From Mycolicibacterium sp. CR10 (lineage in GTDB: Bacteria; Actinomycetota; Actinomycetes; Mycobacteriales; Mycobacteriaceae): a stretch of DNA of 64,000 bases. The notes below the pieces were generated by a model. That model was not told where the DNA came from. It saw only the letters and a program-made list of their open reading frames with translations, and made no database searches. This document shows, piece by piece, positions 40,309 to 48,527 of this stretch; within the stretch, counting starts at the first letter, position 1, and each line of letters begins with the position of its first letter. The stretch lies in contig NZ_STGE01000072.1 in assembly GCF_005222675.1 (NCBI RefSeq), forward strand, positions 62,001 through 126,000, written 5' to 3'. A program made the position numbers and the translations under genes.

Positions 40309-40342
40309 TTGCCCCGACACCTGAGGGGTGATCCCGGGCGGC

Positions 40343-40879
40343 TTAACCCACCCCGAGTCGGGCAGCCGCCCGGTTGGCGGCAGCGGGGCCCGCCAACTGT
40401 CGCAGCAGGAGCAGTCCGTCCAGCAGGGCGAGCGTGGCCTCGGCCTCTGCCCGCTGCTCCGACGGATCGGCATCCAGAAAGCCGGAGAGCCAGTCGACCC
40501 AGGCGTTGACGAGGCCGCCGGCGAGTCCACGGAAAGGTTCGATCCCGGCCGTCGCCAGTCCGCACGCTTCGAAGTACAGCCCGAACATCGGGTCGAACTC
40601 CCTTGTCGCCAGAATCGGCCATGCGGTCCGTGACAACGTCACGCAGTCGGCCGCGGGGTCCGTGAACGCCTGGCCGAGGGCGGCCTGCAGTTGCTCGGCG
40701 AGAGCGCCGAGCACCGCCTCGATGAGTTCCTGCTTGCTGGGGAAGTAGTAGACGATCACGCGGTCGCTGACCCCGAGGCGCTTGGCCACCCGCCCGAACG
40801 TGAGTCGGCTCAGCCCATCGCTTCGAGCCGCGCCCATGGCGGCGTCGAGGATGTCGTCGCGCGAATGCCGGTACCCCAT
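40343..40879 (-). CDS. TetR-family transcriptional regulator
   Basis: A 178-residue TetR repressor. DNA-binding domain at about 6-52: DDILDAAMGAARSDGLSRLTFGRVAKRLGVSDRVIVYYFPSKQELI. The C-terminal ligand domain is helical and Leu/Ala-rich. It faces the small membrane protein gene at 40945 across two palindromic operators, which is the usual autoregulating pair arrangement. The ligand is unknown. Confidence 0.92.
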   Translation of the reverse strand: MGYRHSRDDILDAAMGAARSDGLSRLTFGRVAKRLGVSDRVIVYYFPSKQELIEAVLGALAEQLQAALGQAFTDPAADCVTLSRTAWPILATREFDPMFGLYFEACGLATAGIEPFRGLAGGLVNAWVDWLSGFLDADPSEQRAEAEATLALLDGLLLLRQLAGPAAANRAAARLGVG

Positions 40880-40890
40880 CGCCCTTGATC

Positions 40891-40929
40891 GTAGTGGTGA
40901 CTACGTTTAGAGTTTGTAGTGATCACTAC
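40891..40929. promoter_or_regulatory. Two palindromic TetR operators
   Basis: GTAGTGGTGACTAC (40891-40904) and the perfect palindrome GTAGTGATCACTAC (40916-40929) are spaced 25 bp start to start, between the divergent start codons at 40879 and 40945. They are the evident binding sites of the adjacent TetR protein. Confidence 0.82.
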
Positions 40930-40944
40930 AAACGGAGGTGTTTC

Positions 40945-41358
40945 ATGGCATCGGTTGCCAATCCCCAGAATTACGAGTCGTCACCATCGAACGCTGTGCG
41001 TTTTGGCGTGCCATTCATTTCGTACGGACGCATCTTCGCCGGCGCGCTGTCGTGGGCGAGCCCGACGGCGTCGTCCCGGGTTTTCCTTCTGGGCAGAGAT
41101 CCCGCCGACGGCCGGACCGGGCTGTTGGCGCGGCTGTTCGGCATCCGTGACCTCGCGCTCGGGCTCGGGCTTCAACACCCCAGCGCCGACGTGCGCAAGC
41201 TCGTCCTGCAGGCGGGCGTGGCCATCGACACCGCCGACGTGGCAGCCACGCTGTTGGCCGTTCGGTCCGGTGCGCCGAAGTCGGCCGTGTTGGGTGCCGC
41301 CGGCGGTGCGGCATTGTTTATCGGAATCGGGCTGACTGCGCTCGCCAGCGATCGCTGA
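40945..41358 (+). CDS. Small membrane protein controlled by the adjacent TetR
   Basis: A 137-residue protein with hydrophobic stretches near 28-45, 60-80 and 110-132 (SAVLGAAGGAALFIGIGLTALAS) and a charged middle (GRDPADGRTGLLARLFGIRDLALGLGL). It resembles DUF4267-type membrane proteins, but the assignment is tentative. GGAGGTG precedes the ATG at 40945. It is the only gene downstream of the operator pair and so is probably the regulator's main target; a role in resistance or lipid handling is only a guess. Confidence 0.7.
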   Translation: MASVANPQNYESSPSNAVRFGVPFISYGRIFAGALSWASPTASSRVFLLGRDPADGRTGLLARLFGIRDLALGLGLQHPSADVRKLVLQAGVAIDTADVAATLLAVRSGAPKSAVLGAAGGAALFIGIGLTALASDR

Positions 41359-41449
41359 CAGCGCTCTCCTCCGTTTCGCTCCCTGCGTCGGCCCCGTGCA
41401 TTGACGCCGGCGGCGGGGCCGCTGTGGGCCCCGCTCGTAGGATCGCGGT

Positions 41450-42871
41450 GTGAGTGACACGGTGGGCAGGCAGCACGTCGTCGTTGCGGGCGGCGGCCTC
41501 GCCGGTCTGGCCGCCACGGTGTGGCTGGCCGAACTCGGCTATTCCGTCACCCTGCTGGAGAGCAATGGCTCGCTCGGCGGTCGTACCGTCGGTCTGACCT
41601 CCGGCCACGGTGACGCGATCGAGAACGGCCAGCACGTGCTTGCGGGATCCTACGAGAACATCTTCCGCTACCTGGATTCCGTTGGGACACGCCACCTTCT
41701 GGAATTTCCCGACGAGTTCGGGGTGCGCTACCTCGGCGGGCATGTGGAGACGTTTGGCTTTCGCCCCACCAATCTGCGGCGCACGCTGCTCGGGCAGGTG
41801 CGCGGGTTGAGCATCCCGACCCTGATCAGGGCGACTCCGGCGTGGGCCCGGCTGATCCGCGACGTGATCCGGTTCGACGATTCACTCGACGACATCACCG
41901 TCGACGAGTGGTTCGACCGGCTGCGGTTCCCCGATGCGGTTCGCCGAATCATGCTGAACGCCATGGTGATCGGGCTGCTCAACGAGCTACCGCACCTCGC
42001 GTCTGCGCACGCCTTCGCCGCACTGCTGCGCACCGGCGCCGACCGGGTGCGTCGGGCCGGCGGTGGGGCCGCCCGAATCGGATTCCCGACCGTCGACCTG
42101 GACACGCTCTATCTCGACGGGGCGCGCAGGGTGATGGCTGAGCGCGGGGTGGAGGTACGACTGCGGACCCGCGCGGTGTCGGTCCGGGTGAGCGACGGCC
42201 GCGCCTGCGGTGTCGCCCTGGCCGACGGTTCGGTCGTCAAGGCCGACGCGGTGGTGCTGGCCGTCCCGTCCTGGAACCTCCGGTCGCTGCTCGACGAGGT
42301 GCCGAGTTCGGAGGACGCCCGTCTGGCCGCCAAGAAGCTCGAACCGATTCCCATCATGAACGCCTACGTGTTGCTCGACCGTGCACTCGGCACGGTAGCG
42401 CCGTGGGAATCGTTGCTGGACAGCGACATCGGCTGGGTGTTCGACCGCGACCGCATGCACGGACCGCGGGAAGACGGCAACCACCTGTATGCGTTGACCA
42501 CCTGCGCGGCCTACGACTTGATGGAGCTGAAGAACGCCGACGTCGCCGACCGCCTTGTTGGCGCATTGCGGGCGAGCTATCCGGCGGCGCGCGACGCCGA
42601 AGTCCTGGACGTCACTGTGGTGCCGTGGCCGAAGGCCACGTTCTCCTCGCGGGTGGGCATGTCGACGATCCGGCCGGGTAATGCGACGTCACTGCCCAAT
42701 CTCGCGCTGGCCGGCGACTGGACCCACAACGACTGGCCGACGACGATGGAGGGCGCCGCGCAGAGCGCGGCCCGCGCCGTGGATCTCGTCCACGCCGCGT
42801 TGGTGACCGCCTCGACGGCCGCCGGCAGAAACAACAGAGCCGGCGACCGCGAGGGCACCGGCTCTGGATAG
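41450..42871 (+). CDS. FAD-dependent amine oxidase-fold protein, HpnE/carotenoid-desaturase-like
   Basis: A 473-residue flavoprotein. Dinucleotide motif VVVAGGGLAGLAATVWLAELGYSVTLLES (about 10-38), GGRTVGL, and a C-terminal FAD motif LPNLALAGDWTHNDWPTTMEGAAQSA. GHGDAIENGQHVLAGSYENIFRYL matches the hydroxysqualene dehydroxylase (HpnE) branch. It may act on squalene-type or carotenoid intermediates, but no squalene or phytoene synthase gene is nearby. Start GTG 41450. It stands alone on its strand. Confidence 0.83.
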   Translation: MSDTVGRQHVVVAGGGLAGLAATVWLAELGYSVTLLESNGSLGGRTVGLTSGHGDAIENGQHVLAGSYENIFRYLDSVGTRHLLEFPDEFGVRYLGGHVETFGFRPTNLRRTLLGQVRGLSIPTLIRATPAWARLIRDVIRFDDSLDDITVDEWFDRLRFPDAVRRIMLNAMVIGLLNELPHLASAHAFAALLRTGADRVRRAGGGAARIGFPTVDLDTLYLDGARRVMAERGVEVRLRTRAVSVRVSDGRACGVALADGSVVKADAVVLAVPSWNLRSLLDEVPSSEDARLAAKKLEPIPIMNAYVLLDRALGTVAPWESLLDSDIGWVFDRDRMHGPREDGNHLYALTTCAAYDLMELKNADVADRLVGALRASYPAARDAEVLDVTVVPWPKATFSSRVGMSTIRPGNATSLPNLALAGDWTHNDWPTTMEGAAQSAARAVDLVHAALVTASTAAGRNNRAGDREGTGSG

Positions 42872-42884
42872 CGAGATCGTCGGA

Positions 42885-43028
42885 TCAGCGATCTGCGTCC
42901 TCATGCCGGCGCGCGATGGCCAGAAGTTCATCGCGAACCGTTGACTGCGGCAGCGCATTGATCCGCGCATACATGCGTCGCCGGTTCACGGCGCGCTTCA
43001 CGTCTGTACGGAACTGCATGAACGACAT
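42885..43028 (-). CDS. Small basic protein of 47 residues (unrecognised)
   Basis: The minus strand from ATG 43028 encodes MSFMQFRTDVKRAVNRRRMY then ARINALPQSTVRDELLAIARRHEDADR and a stop. A strong ribosome site (AAGGAG, 8 nt before the ATG) supports translation. The product is soluble, Arg-rich and predicted mostly helical. It is convergent with the HpnE-like gene (13-nt gap). I do not recognise the family; size and charge would fit a small nucleic-acid- or protein-binding factor. Confidence 0.68.
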   Translation of the reverse strand: MSFMQFRTDVKRAVNRRRMYARINALPQSTVRDELLAIARRHEDADR

Positions 43029-43343
43029 TGTCTTGACTCCTTGTTAGGCCTCCCGGTTCCCGAGAGGTTATTTGCTGGGTGTCCTCCGTGTCGAGGATCG
43101 CCCGGCAAGTAGAACGCTTTGATCGTCCGTGTTAATTCTGTGTGAATCAACTTTTGCGCTGTGAGTTTGGCGACACCCAGGTATCACTGCAGCTAGACGA
43201 GGTGCCGACACCACGGTCGTAGCCGCCCAACCGCGGTGCGGAGAGACGTAATCACCGTCAGCACGTTAGGGGCTGACACTCAGGCAGCTTTGCTACGTGT
43301 CGCGCGTCACACACCTCTGCCGACTTAGACGGCGATCACGGTG
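43029..43343. other. 315-bp intergenic region
   Basis: Contains the likely promoter of the 47-residue ORF on its left side and the 3' flank of the MpaB-family gene on its right. No gene or strong hairpin was seen. Confidence 0.45.
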
Positions 43344-44549
43344 TCACACCGCCGCGGGGTGCGCCTTGCCCTGCGTGGGCGCGGTATCCACCAGATCATG
43401 CGTGACGCCGTAGCGTTCGCGCTGCTCGGCCAGCAGCCGGCCGTGATTGCGGAGGGCCCGCTTCGTCCGTAGTGCGTTCACGCCGGGAACGGCAGCGAGG
43501 AGTCGGTTGACACCGCCCACCACGGGACCCAGCACAGCGGGGAGATGCTTGAGGGTGGTCTCGGGGATGCCGAGCTTCGTCGCCGCCTCATCGCCCAGGA
43601 ATGCCCGCGTCAGGCCGTTGACGACGCCGACGGCGCACTCGTGTCTGCGTCGGCCGCCCAGCGGCACCAGTTCGGCGATCTCGACCGCCAGATAGTCGTG
43701 GGTCAACGCTCGGACGAACTCGCGGTCGGCGTCATGGGGATCGGTAGCGGTCAGCGCGTAGAGCTCCTCGATCAGCGTGTGGTCGGCCTCGGTGGCCGGA
43801 TTGAGTTCGGGACCAACGCCGTTCAACAGACCGACGTAACGCCAGAAATGGTAGATGTCGTCGAGTTCGTCCGCGGTGTAGCGCACCCCGAGCTTGTACA
43901 TCGCTGCGAGTGCGACGTGTGCGAACTCGGCGATCGTGAAAGCCATGAAGCTCTGGGATATCGGTGTGCCCCAGGCTTCGCTGTCCCAGTCGCCGCTGTC
44001 CAAGAGGTGCCTACGCACGAATGCGTGAATCATCCTTACCCGGAACGTGGTGGCGAATCCGGCTCCGTCGCGGCGCAGGCCGCCGGGTTTGAGGATCTCT
44101 TCGAGCCAGGACCCGACTTCCAGGGAGCGCACCGCGGCTTGGGACGTGTAGCGCCCAGTCATCACCAACGGCATGCCGGCGGTCGCGTTCATCGCGCCCG
44201 CGGTCAGCGATGCCGCGGCGAGCGCCACCCCGTAGGACGTCATATGACGGACGAGGTGTCCACCGGCTCGGTCGAGACGGTCGTGATCCAACCAGGCCGG
44301 CTCGTGGTCCACCTGGTCGAACAGTGCCCGCAGTGATTCAGGGGCGTGGGGGACCGAGTCGATCCCGTCGGCAAGGGCGGCTCGGAACATGGCCATACCC
44401 GCGCCGCGCCCCAGGCCGGCGAAATCCGCGACGACGGCGTCGGCCAGGGGGTCGGCGCTATGAACTCCGTCGACCCATTGCCGTCCGCGCTCGCCGTAGC
44501 GGTGAATGGCCACATCGGCGTTGTGTACCGCTGCTGTTGTCATGTTCAT
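43344..44549 (-). CDS. MpaB-family oxygenase (DUF2236)
   Basis: A 401-residue protein of the MpaB/latex-clearing-protein-like family (DUF2236), heme-binding oxygenases found widely in mycobacteria. Recognisable parts are HAPESLRALFDQVDHEPAWLDHDRLDRAGG, GRYTSQAAVRSLEVGSWLEEILKPGGL, RVRMIHAFVRRHLL and FWRYVGLLNGVGPELNPATEADHTL with conserved His and Arg. The start is uncertain: ATG 44549 is within an inverted repeat and has no ribosome site, so translation may be leaderless; ATG 44543 is next. It faces a TetR gene across that repeat and is probably repressed by it. Confidence 0.85.
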   Translation of the reverse strand: MNMTTAAVHNADVAIHRYGERGRQWVDGVHSADPLADAVVADFAGLGRGAGMAMFRAALADGIDSVPHAPESLRALFDQVDHEPAWLDHDRLDRAGGHLVRHMTSYGVALAAASLTAGAMNATAGMPLVMTGRYTSQAAVRSLEVGSWLEEILKPGGLRRDGAGFATTFRVRMIHAFVRRHLLDSGDWDSEAWGTPISQSFMAFTIAEFAHVALAAMYKLGVRYTADELDDIYHFWRYVGLLNGVGPELNPATEADHTLIEELYALTATDPHDADREFVRALTHDYLAVEIAELVPLGGRRRHECAVGVVNGLTRAFLGDEAATKLGIPETTLKHLPAVLGPVVGGVNRLLAAVPGVNALRTKRALRNHGRLLAEQRERYGVTHDLVDTAPTQGKAHPAAV

Positions 44550-44561
44550 GCATACAATGCA
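44549..44561. promoter_or_regulatory. TetR operator overlapping the MpaB-family start
   Basis: TGCAT-ACA-ATGCA is a perfect 5-bp-arm inverted repeat between the divergent MpaB and TetR genes, overlapping the probable start codon of the former. It is the only clear palindrome in that 57-bp gap. Confidence 0.62.
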
Positions 44562-44606
44562 AACATGAGAAAACCTCACTTACTACTCACTTCTTGAGCG
44601 GCAGTA

Positions 44607-45254
44607 ATGGCGACACAGATCAGGACACTCCCGCAGCAACAGCGGGCGCGAGAAATGCGTCGGCGTCTCCTCGACAACGCGCTGAAGCTGATCGCCACAC
44701 GCGACGTCGACATGGTGACGACCCAGGCGGTCGCCGACTCCGCCCACGTCAGCATCGGCACTGTGTACCGGTACTTTCCGGACCGTACGGCGATCATCGC
44801 CGAGCTGGTGGACGAGGCTGCCCGCGACATCTCGTTTGAGTTGGTCCGCGGCGTCAGCAAGGCACTCGACCGCGATGTCGACGCCGCGTTGCTGATCGTG
44901 GTGGACACGCTGACGTCCGCGTACGAGAAGCATGCGCCGATCATCCAGGCGGCGCTGACGTCCTCATCTTCTGGAGTGCCTGCGTACCTCAATTTCACCG
45001 CAATGGACGAGATCGAACGCAGCCTGCTCCCGCTCGCCAGCGCCATCCCCGGCCGGGCACGACCCGATCTCTCGCCGGCCGAGTTGGAGGACCTGGTATT
45101 CGTCACCATGGGGGTGACGTCGAGTGCGTGCCTGCGCATCGCGCTGCAGCGGCCCGCTGGATCTGATCGCGACAGCATGGTCGCCCTGACCGCAAAGATG
45201 CTCGCCGCCGCGCTGACCGCGGCGCCCGGACCGCAGAAGCCGGAGGCTATCTAA
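44607..45254 (+). CDS. TetR-family transcriptional regulator
   Basis: A 215-residue TetR protein. The DNA-binding domain spans about 12-65: REMRRRLLDNALKLIATRDVDMVTTQAVADSAHVSIGTVYRYFPDRTAIIAEL. A ligand domain follows, with FVTMGVTSSACLRIAL near the end. Divergent from the MpaB-family oxygenase and convergent with the APC permease (17-nt gap). It most likely controls the oxygenase gene. Confidence 0.92.
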   Translation: MATQIRTLPQQQRAREMRRRLLDNALKLIATRDVDMVTTQAVADSAHVSIGTVYRYFPDRTAIIAELVDEAARDISFELVRGVSKALDRDVDAALLIVVDTLTSAYEKHAPIIQAALTSSSSGVPAYLNFTAMDEIERSLLPLASAIPGRARPDLSPAELEDLVFVTMGVTSSACLRIALQRPAGSDRDSMVALTAKMLAAALTAAPGPQKPEAI

Positions 45255-45271
45255 ACCCCCGCGGAGTCCTT

Positions 45272-46783
45272 TCAGGCACTCTTCTCCGGGATGGCGTCGC
45301 TGTACGGTGCGGTGCTGCGGTCGTGGAGCGGATGGACGGCCATGTACACCAGGCCGATGATGACCACCACCGCCGCAGACAGCGCCACGATCCAGTTGTC
45401 GTACCACGGGGCATCCGGGGTCCGCGGCCACGCCATGTTGATCATGGCGATGACGCCGTAGATCAGAGCGGCGACGTTGACGGACATGCCCCACTTGCCG
45501 AGTGTGTACTTGCCGCTGGGAACCCAGCCCTTCAGGCGTGCCCGGATTGCCGCCAGAACGACCATCTGGAACCCGAGATAGATACCGAACGCCGCGAAGC
45601 TGATGATCTTGGTGATCGCGTCGGTGGAGAACTTCGACCCTATGACGATCACCGCGGGCACGATCGCGGCGAGCAGCAGTGCATACGGTGGGACGTGCCG
45701 AGTGGCGGAGAACTTGCTGAGCAGCGAACTGCCCATGATCATCCGGTCTCGGCCGTAGGAGTAGGCCAACCGGCTCGCGGCCGCCTGCAGGCTCATCGCG
45801 CAGGACAGGAATGAGATCAGCACGATCAGCAGGATCACCTTGGAGCCGACCGGTCCGAAGGCTTCGTTGAGGACCGTGCTGACGGGATCTGTGTCCTCGC
45901 CGGCGATGACGGCGGGGATGTCTGCCACCGCGAGCACAAGAGCCAGACACACGAACGTTGCTGCGGCGCCACCGATGTAGATAGTCCGGCGCATGGCTTT
46001 CGGGATCAGCCGTCCGGGGTCCACCACCTCCTCGGCGACATCGCCGCAGGCCTCGAATCCGTAGTACTGGTAGATCCCGATGAGCGCGGCGGCCGCGAAC
46101 GCCCACAAGTAGTTGCCGTCACCGCCGGCGCCGAAGCTGTCGAAGATGATGCCGAGATTGTGTTCGCGATGCGCGACGAGCAGCCACACGCCGACGACGA
46201 GCGCACCGATGATTTCGGCGGTGAAGCCGATGATCGCGGCTCTGGCAAGGACTTTCGTTCCCATGAAGTTGATTGCGGTCGCCAGCGCGAGCAACACCAG
46301 GGCGAACGCGATGACGTTGTTCACCGTCGCGTCGATACCGAAGGTGGCTGCAATGAACGGACCGGAGCCGTAGACCACCGAGGAGATCGTCACCAGCAGA
46401 GCCACCATGTAGACCCACCCGGTCATCCACGCGTATCGGCGGCCCCATAGTCTGCGTGCCCACGGATACACCCCGCCGGCGACGGGGTACTGCGCGACGA
46501 CCTCACTGAAGCTCAGCGCGACCAGAAACTGTCCCAGGCCGACGATGAGGAAGCTCCAAATCATCGGCGGACCGCCCGTGGCCAGCGCGAAGGCGAACAG
46601 GGTGTACACGCCGACTACGGGGGAGAGATAGGTGAAGCCGAGGGAGAAGTTGGCCCACGGGCTCATCTCCCGCTTGAACTCGGATTTGAACCCGAGCGCG
46701 TGCAGATGCGCGGCGTCATCACGGTGATGTGAAGATTCGGAACCCTCGCCGGGGGCGCTGGTGGGCGGCGTTGAAGTGGACAT
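45272..46783 (-). CDS. APC-family amino acid/amine permease
   Basis: A 503-residue transporter with about 12 membrane helices. The first helix pair has FSLGFTYLSPVVGVYTLFAFAL, then FSEVVAQYPVAGGVYPWARRLWG, the family's consensus region, and later YYGFEACGDVAEEVVDPGRLIPKAM. It belongs to the APC superfamily near the GABA/choline/ethanolamine-type permeases. It diverges from the GntR regulator and so probably imports the amine, or a pathway intermediate, degraded by the cluster to the right. Start ATG 46783. Confidence 0.9.
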   Translation of the reverse strand: MSTSTPPTSAPGEGSESSHHRDDAAHLHALGFKSEFKREMSPWANFSLGFTYLSPVVGVYTLFAFALATGGPPMIWSFLIVGLGQFLVALSFSEVVAQYPVAGGVYPWARRLWGRRYAWMTGWVYMVALLVTISSVVYGSGPFIAATFGIDATVNNVIAFALVLLALATAINFMGTKVLARAAIIGFTAEIIGALVVGVWLLVAHREHNLGIIFDSFGAGGDGNYLWAFAAAALIGIYQYYGFEACGDVAEEVVDPGRLIPKAMRRTIYIGGAAATFVCLALVLAVADIPAVIAGEDTDPVSTVLNEAFGPVGSKVILLIVLISFLSCAMSLQAAASRLAYSYGRDRMIMGSSLLSKFSATRHVPPYALLLAAIVPAVIVIGSKFSTDAITKIISFAAFGIYLGFQMVVLAAIRARLKGWVPSGKYTLGKWGMSVNVAALIYGVIAMINMAWPRTPDAPWYDNWIVALSAAVVVIIGLVYMAVHPLHDRSTAPYSDAIPEKSA

Positions 46784-46834
46784 CAGCCTGCTTTCTCCTC
46801 GCGCTGCGAAGCCAAGTGAGCGAAAAACTACAGT

Positions 46835-46857
46835 CCTATTGTTTAAACGGCAACAGG
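46835..46857. promoter_or_regulatory. Inverted repeat between permease and GntR genes
   Basis: CCTATTG (46835-46841) and CAACAGG (46851-46857) form 7-bp arms with one mismatch around an AT-rich centre (TTTAAACGG). It lies in the divergent promoter region and is the best operator candidate for the GntR-type protein. Confidence 0.45.
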
Positions 46858-46926
46858 AACGGCAGAATTGGCCTGGAATCCGGTAGATTGCCGGCGTCGG
46901 ACGTACCGCGGAGGAGGAGGGCGCCG

Positions 46927-47667
46927 GTGTCGTCGTTGTCTCCGCTCGTTGCGGCCGAAGCCCCGGTCGGGCGCGCCGACGAGATCGTTCAGCGCATCAC
47001 CGAAGCCATCCATCTGGGGCTTCTCGACGACGGCGAACGCCTGCCCGTGGAGATCGACCTGGCAGCGCAGTTCGGGGTGGCGCCGATGACCGTCCGGGAA
47101 GCACTGGCGACGTTGCGTGGGCAGGCATTGGTCGAGACCCGGCGCGGTCGCAGCGGGGGTTCGTTCGTGCGCCGCCCATCGGGTCCGCCGGTTGGCCAGC
47201 TGACGGCGCGCTTGGCCGCGATGAGCGCATCCGAACTGCGCGATCTTTTCGACGAGCACACCGCTATCGCTGGACAGGCGGCGCGCTTGGCCGCCGAGCG
47301 GGCCGCCCCCTATGCCGTACGTCGGCTCTTCGCCCTGACCGATCAACTGGGCGCGGCCTCGACGTTGGGCGATCGGATACGCGCCGACAGCCGGTTCCAC
47401 ATCCAGGTGGCCATCGCGTCGCAGTCGGCACGGTTGGCGCGCCGGGAGGCGAACCTGCAGGCGGAAGTCGCCGGCCTGATCTGGCTTCCCGTCGGCCGGC
47501 AGATCGATGTGGCCACGCGGGTCGAGGAGCAGCATGCGATCGCCGCGGCGGTGGCCTCCGAGAACGCCGACGAGGCAAGGCGTCTCGCCGAAGCGCACAT
47601 CATGGGCCAGCTCGCACGCCTGACGCAGATCAATCTCGAACTGTCGGTCGGCGGTGCGGGATCATGA
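46927..47667 (+). CDS. GntR/FadR-family regulator (PipR-like)
   Basis: A 246-residue GntR protein. Winged helix about 15-80: RADEIVQRITEAIHLGLLDDGERLPVEIDLAAQFGVAPMTVREALATLRGQALVETRRGRSGGSFV. The C-terminal helical FCD-type domain includes DLFDEHTAIAGQAARLAAERAAP and RFHIQVAIASQSARL. In M. smegmatis the piperidine/pyrrolidine P450 gene pipA is preceded by a GntR regulator, pipR, and the order here is similar. Start GTG 46927 with GGAGGAGGAGG. Overlaps the cache gene by ATGA. Probably senses an amine-pathway metabolite. Confidence 0.9.
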   Translation: MSSLSPLVAAEAPVGRADEIVQRITEAIHLGLLDDGERLPVEIDLAAQFGVAPMTVREALATLRGQALVETRRGRSGGSFVRRPSGPPVGQLTARLAAMSASELRDLFDEHTAIAGQAARLAAERAAPYAVRRLFALTDQLGAASTLGDRIRADSRFHIQVAIASQSARLARREANLQAEVAGLIWLPVGRQIDVATRVEEQHAIAAAVASENADEARRLAEAHIMGQLARLTQINLELSVGGAGS

Positions 47668-48416
47668 CCGACAACGCGCTGGCACGCCGTCTGGCCGAGG
47701 ACGCATCGCGATCTCTCGAACCGATCTACGAGTTGCTCGCCGACATCGCCGAGGACGTCCTGCGCAGTCAGCCACCACGGGCAGCCCTCACCGAAGCGCA
47801 CTTCGGGGGGCTGCAGCGCCGACTCGCCGACCTTCTCCAGGAGGAGCGGGCGGTGTGGGGAATGGGCTTCATCGCGGCGCCGTTCGTCGTCGACGGTAAA
47901 GAGCGGTATCTCGCCTGGTGGCAGCGGAACAACGGCCGCGTGGCCCGGCTGAGGCTGAACTTCGACCCGGCTTCGGTCGACGTGTACGACTATCTCCAGA
48001 TGGATTGGTATCAACTGGCGCAACGAGGCCAACGGCGCGTCGCGTATGGGCCGTATGTCGATTACAGCGGATCCGACATGTACACCATCACTGCGACAAT
48101 CCCAATCGTTGCCGACGGCATCTTCCTGGGTGTGGCGGGCGCCGATCTGGTGGTCGGCGAGGTCGAGCGGCACCTTCTCGAGGCACTGCGGCAGACCGGC
48201 GATGACGCCGTCGTCGTCAACACGGAGCGGCGCGTCATTGCGGCCAACACCGCTAGGTGGTTCGTCGGATCCCGTCTACCGGCAATGCCGGTGGTCGGCC
48301 CGAGCGCGGACGCCATGGCGTTCCGGGAGGTCGCAGAGATGCCGCTGGGCACCGGCTGGGTACTCGCCATTGCCTGGCAGGACGCCGACGAGCAACGGCG
48401 CGCCGGCGACGCGTAG
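47664..48416 (+). CDS. Cache-domain (PDC-like) protein
   Basis: A 250-residue protein. The middle and C-terminal parts carry dCache/PDC patterns: GFIAAPFVVDGKERYLAWWQRNNG, YDYLQMDWYQLAQRGQRRVAYGPYVDYSGSDMYTITATIPIV and FLGVAGADLVVGEVERHLL. Such domains bind small ligands, often amines or amino acids, and normally sit outside the membrane in receptors. This one has no membrane helix or signal peptide and is coupled to the GntR regulator by ATGA, so it may be an intracellular ligand sensor that works with it. Confidence 0.8.
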   Translation: MTDNALARRLAEDASRSLEPIYELLADIAEDVLRSQPPRAALTEAHFGGLQRRLADLLQEERAVWGMGFIAAPFVVDGKERYLAWWQRNNGRVARLRLNFDPASVDVYDYLQMDWYQLAQRGQRRVAYGPYVDYSGSDMYTITATIPIVADGIFLGVAGADLVVGEVERHLLEALRQTGDDAVVVNTERRVIAANTARWFVGSRLPAMPVVGPSADAMAFREVAEMPLGTGWVLAIAWQDADEQRRAGDA

Positions 48417-48448
48417 CCGGCAGTCATCGGAAGGTGCGGCCTCACCTG

Positions 48449-48475
48449 TTGACATTAAGCATCTAATTTTAGAGT
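48449..48475 (+). promoter_or_regulatory. Candidate promoter for the P450 operon
   Basis: TTGACA (48449-48454) and TAGAGT (48470-48475) are spaced 15 bp apart in an AT-rich island unusual for this DNA, 53 bp before the P450 ATG. CTAA ... TTAG around 48463-48480 gives local dyad symmetry that a regulator could use. Confidence 0.5.
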
Positions 48476-48527
48476 ATTTAGTGACTATCCAGTCGCCCAG
48501 GTCGCCCACCCCTCGGAGGTAGCACTG

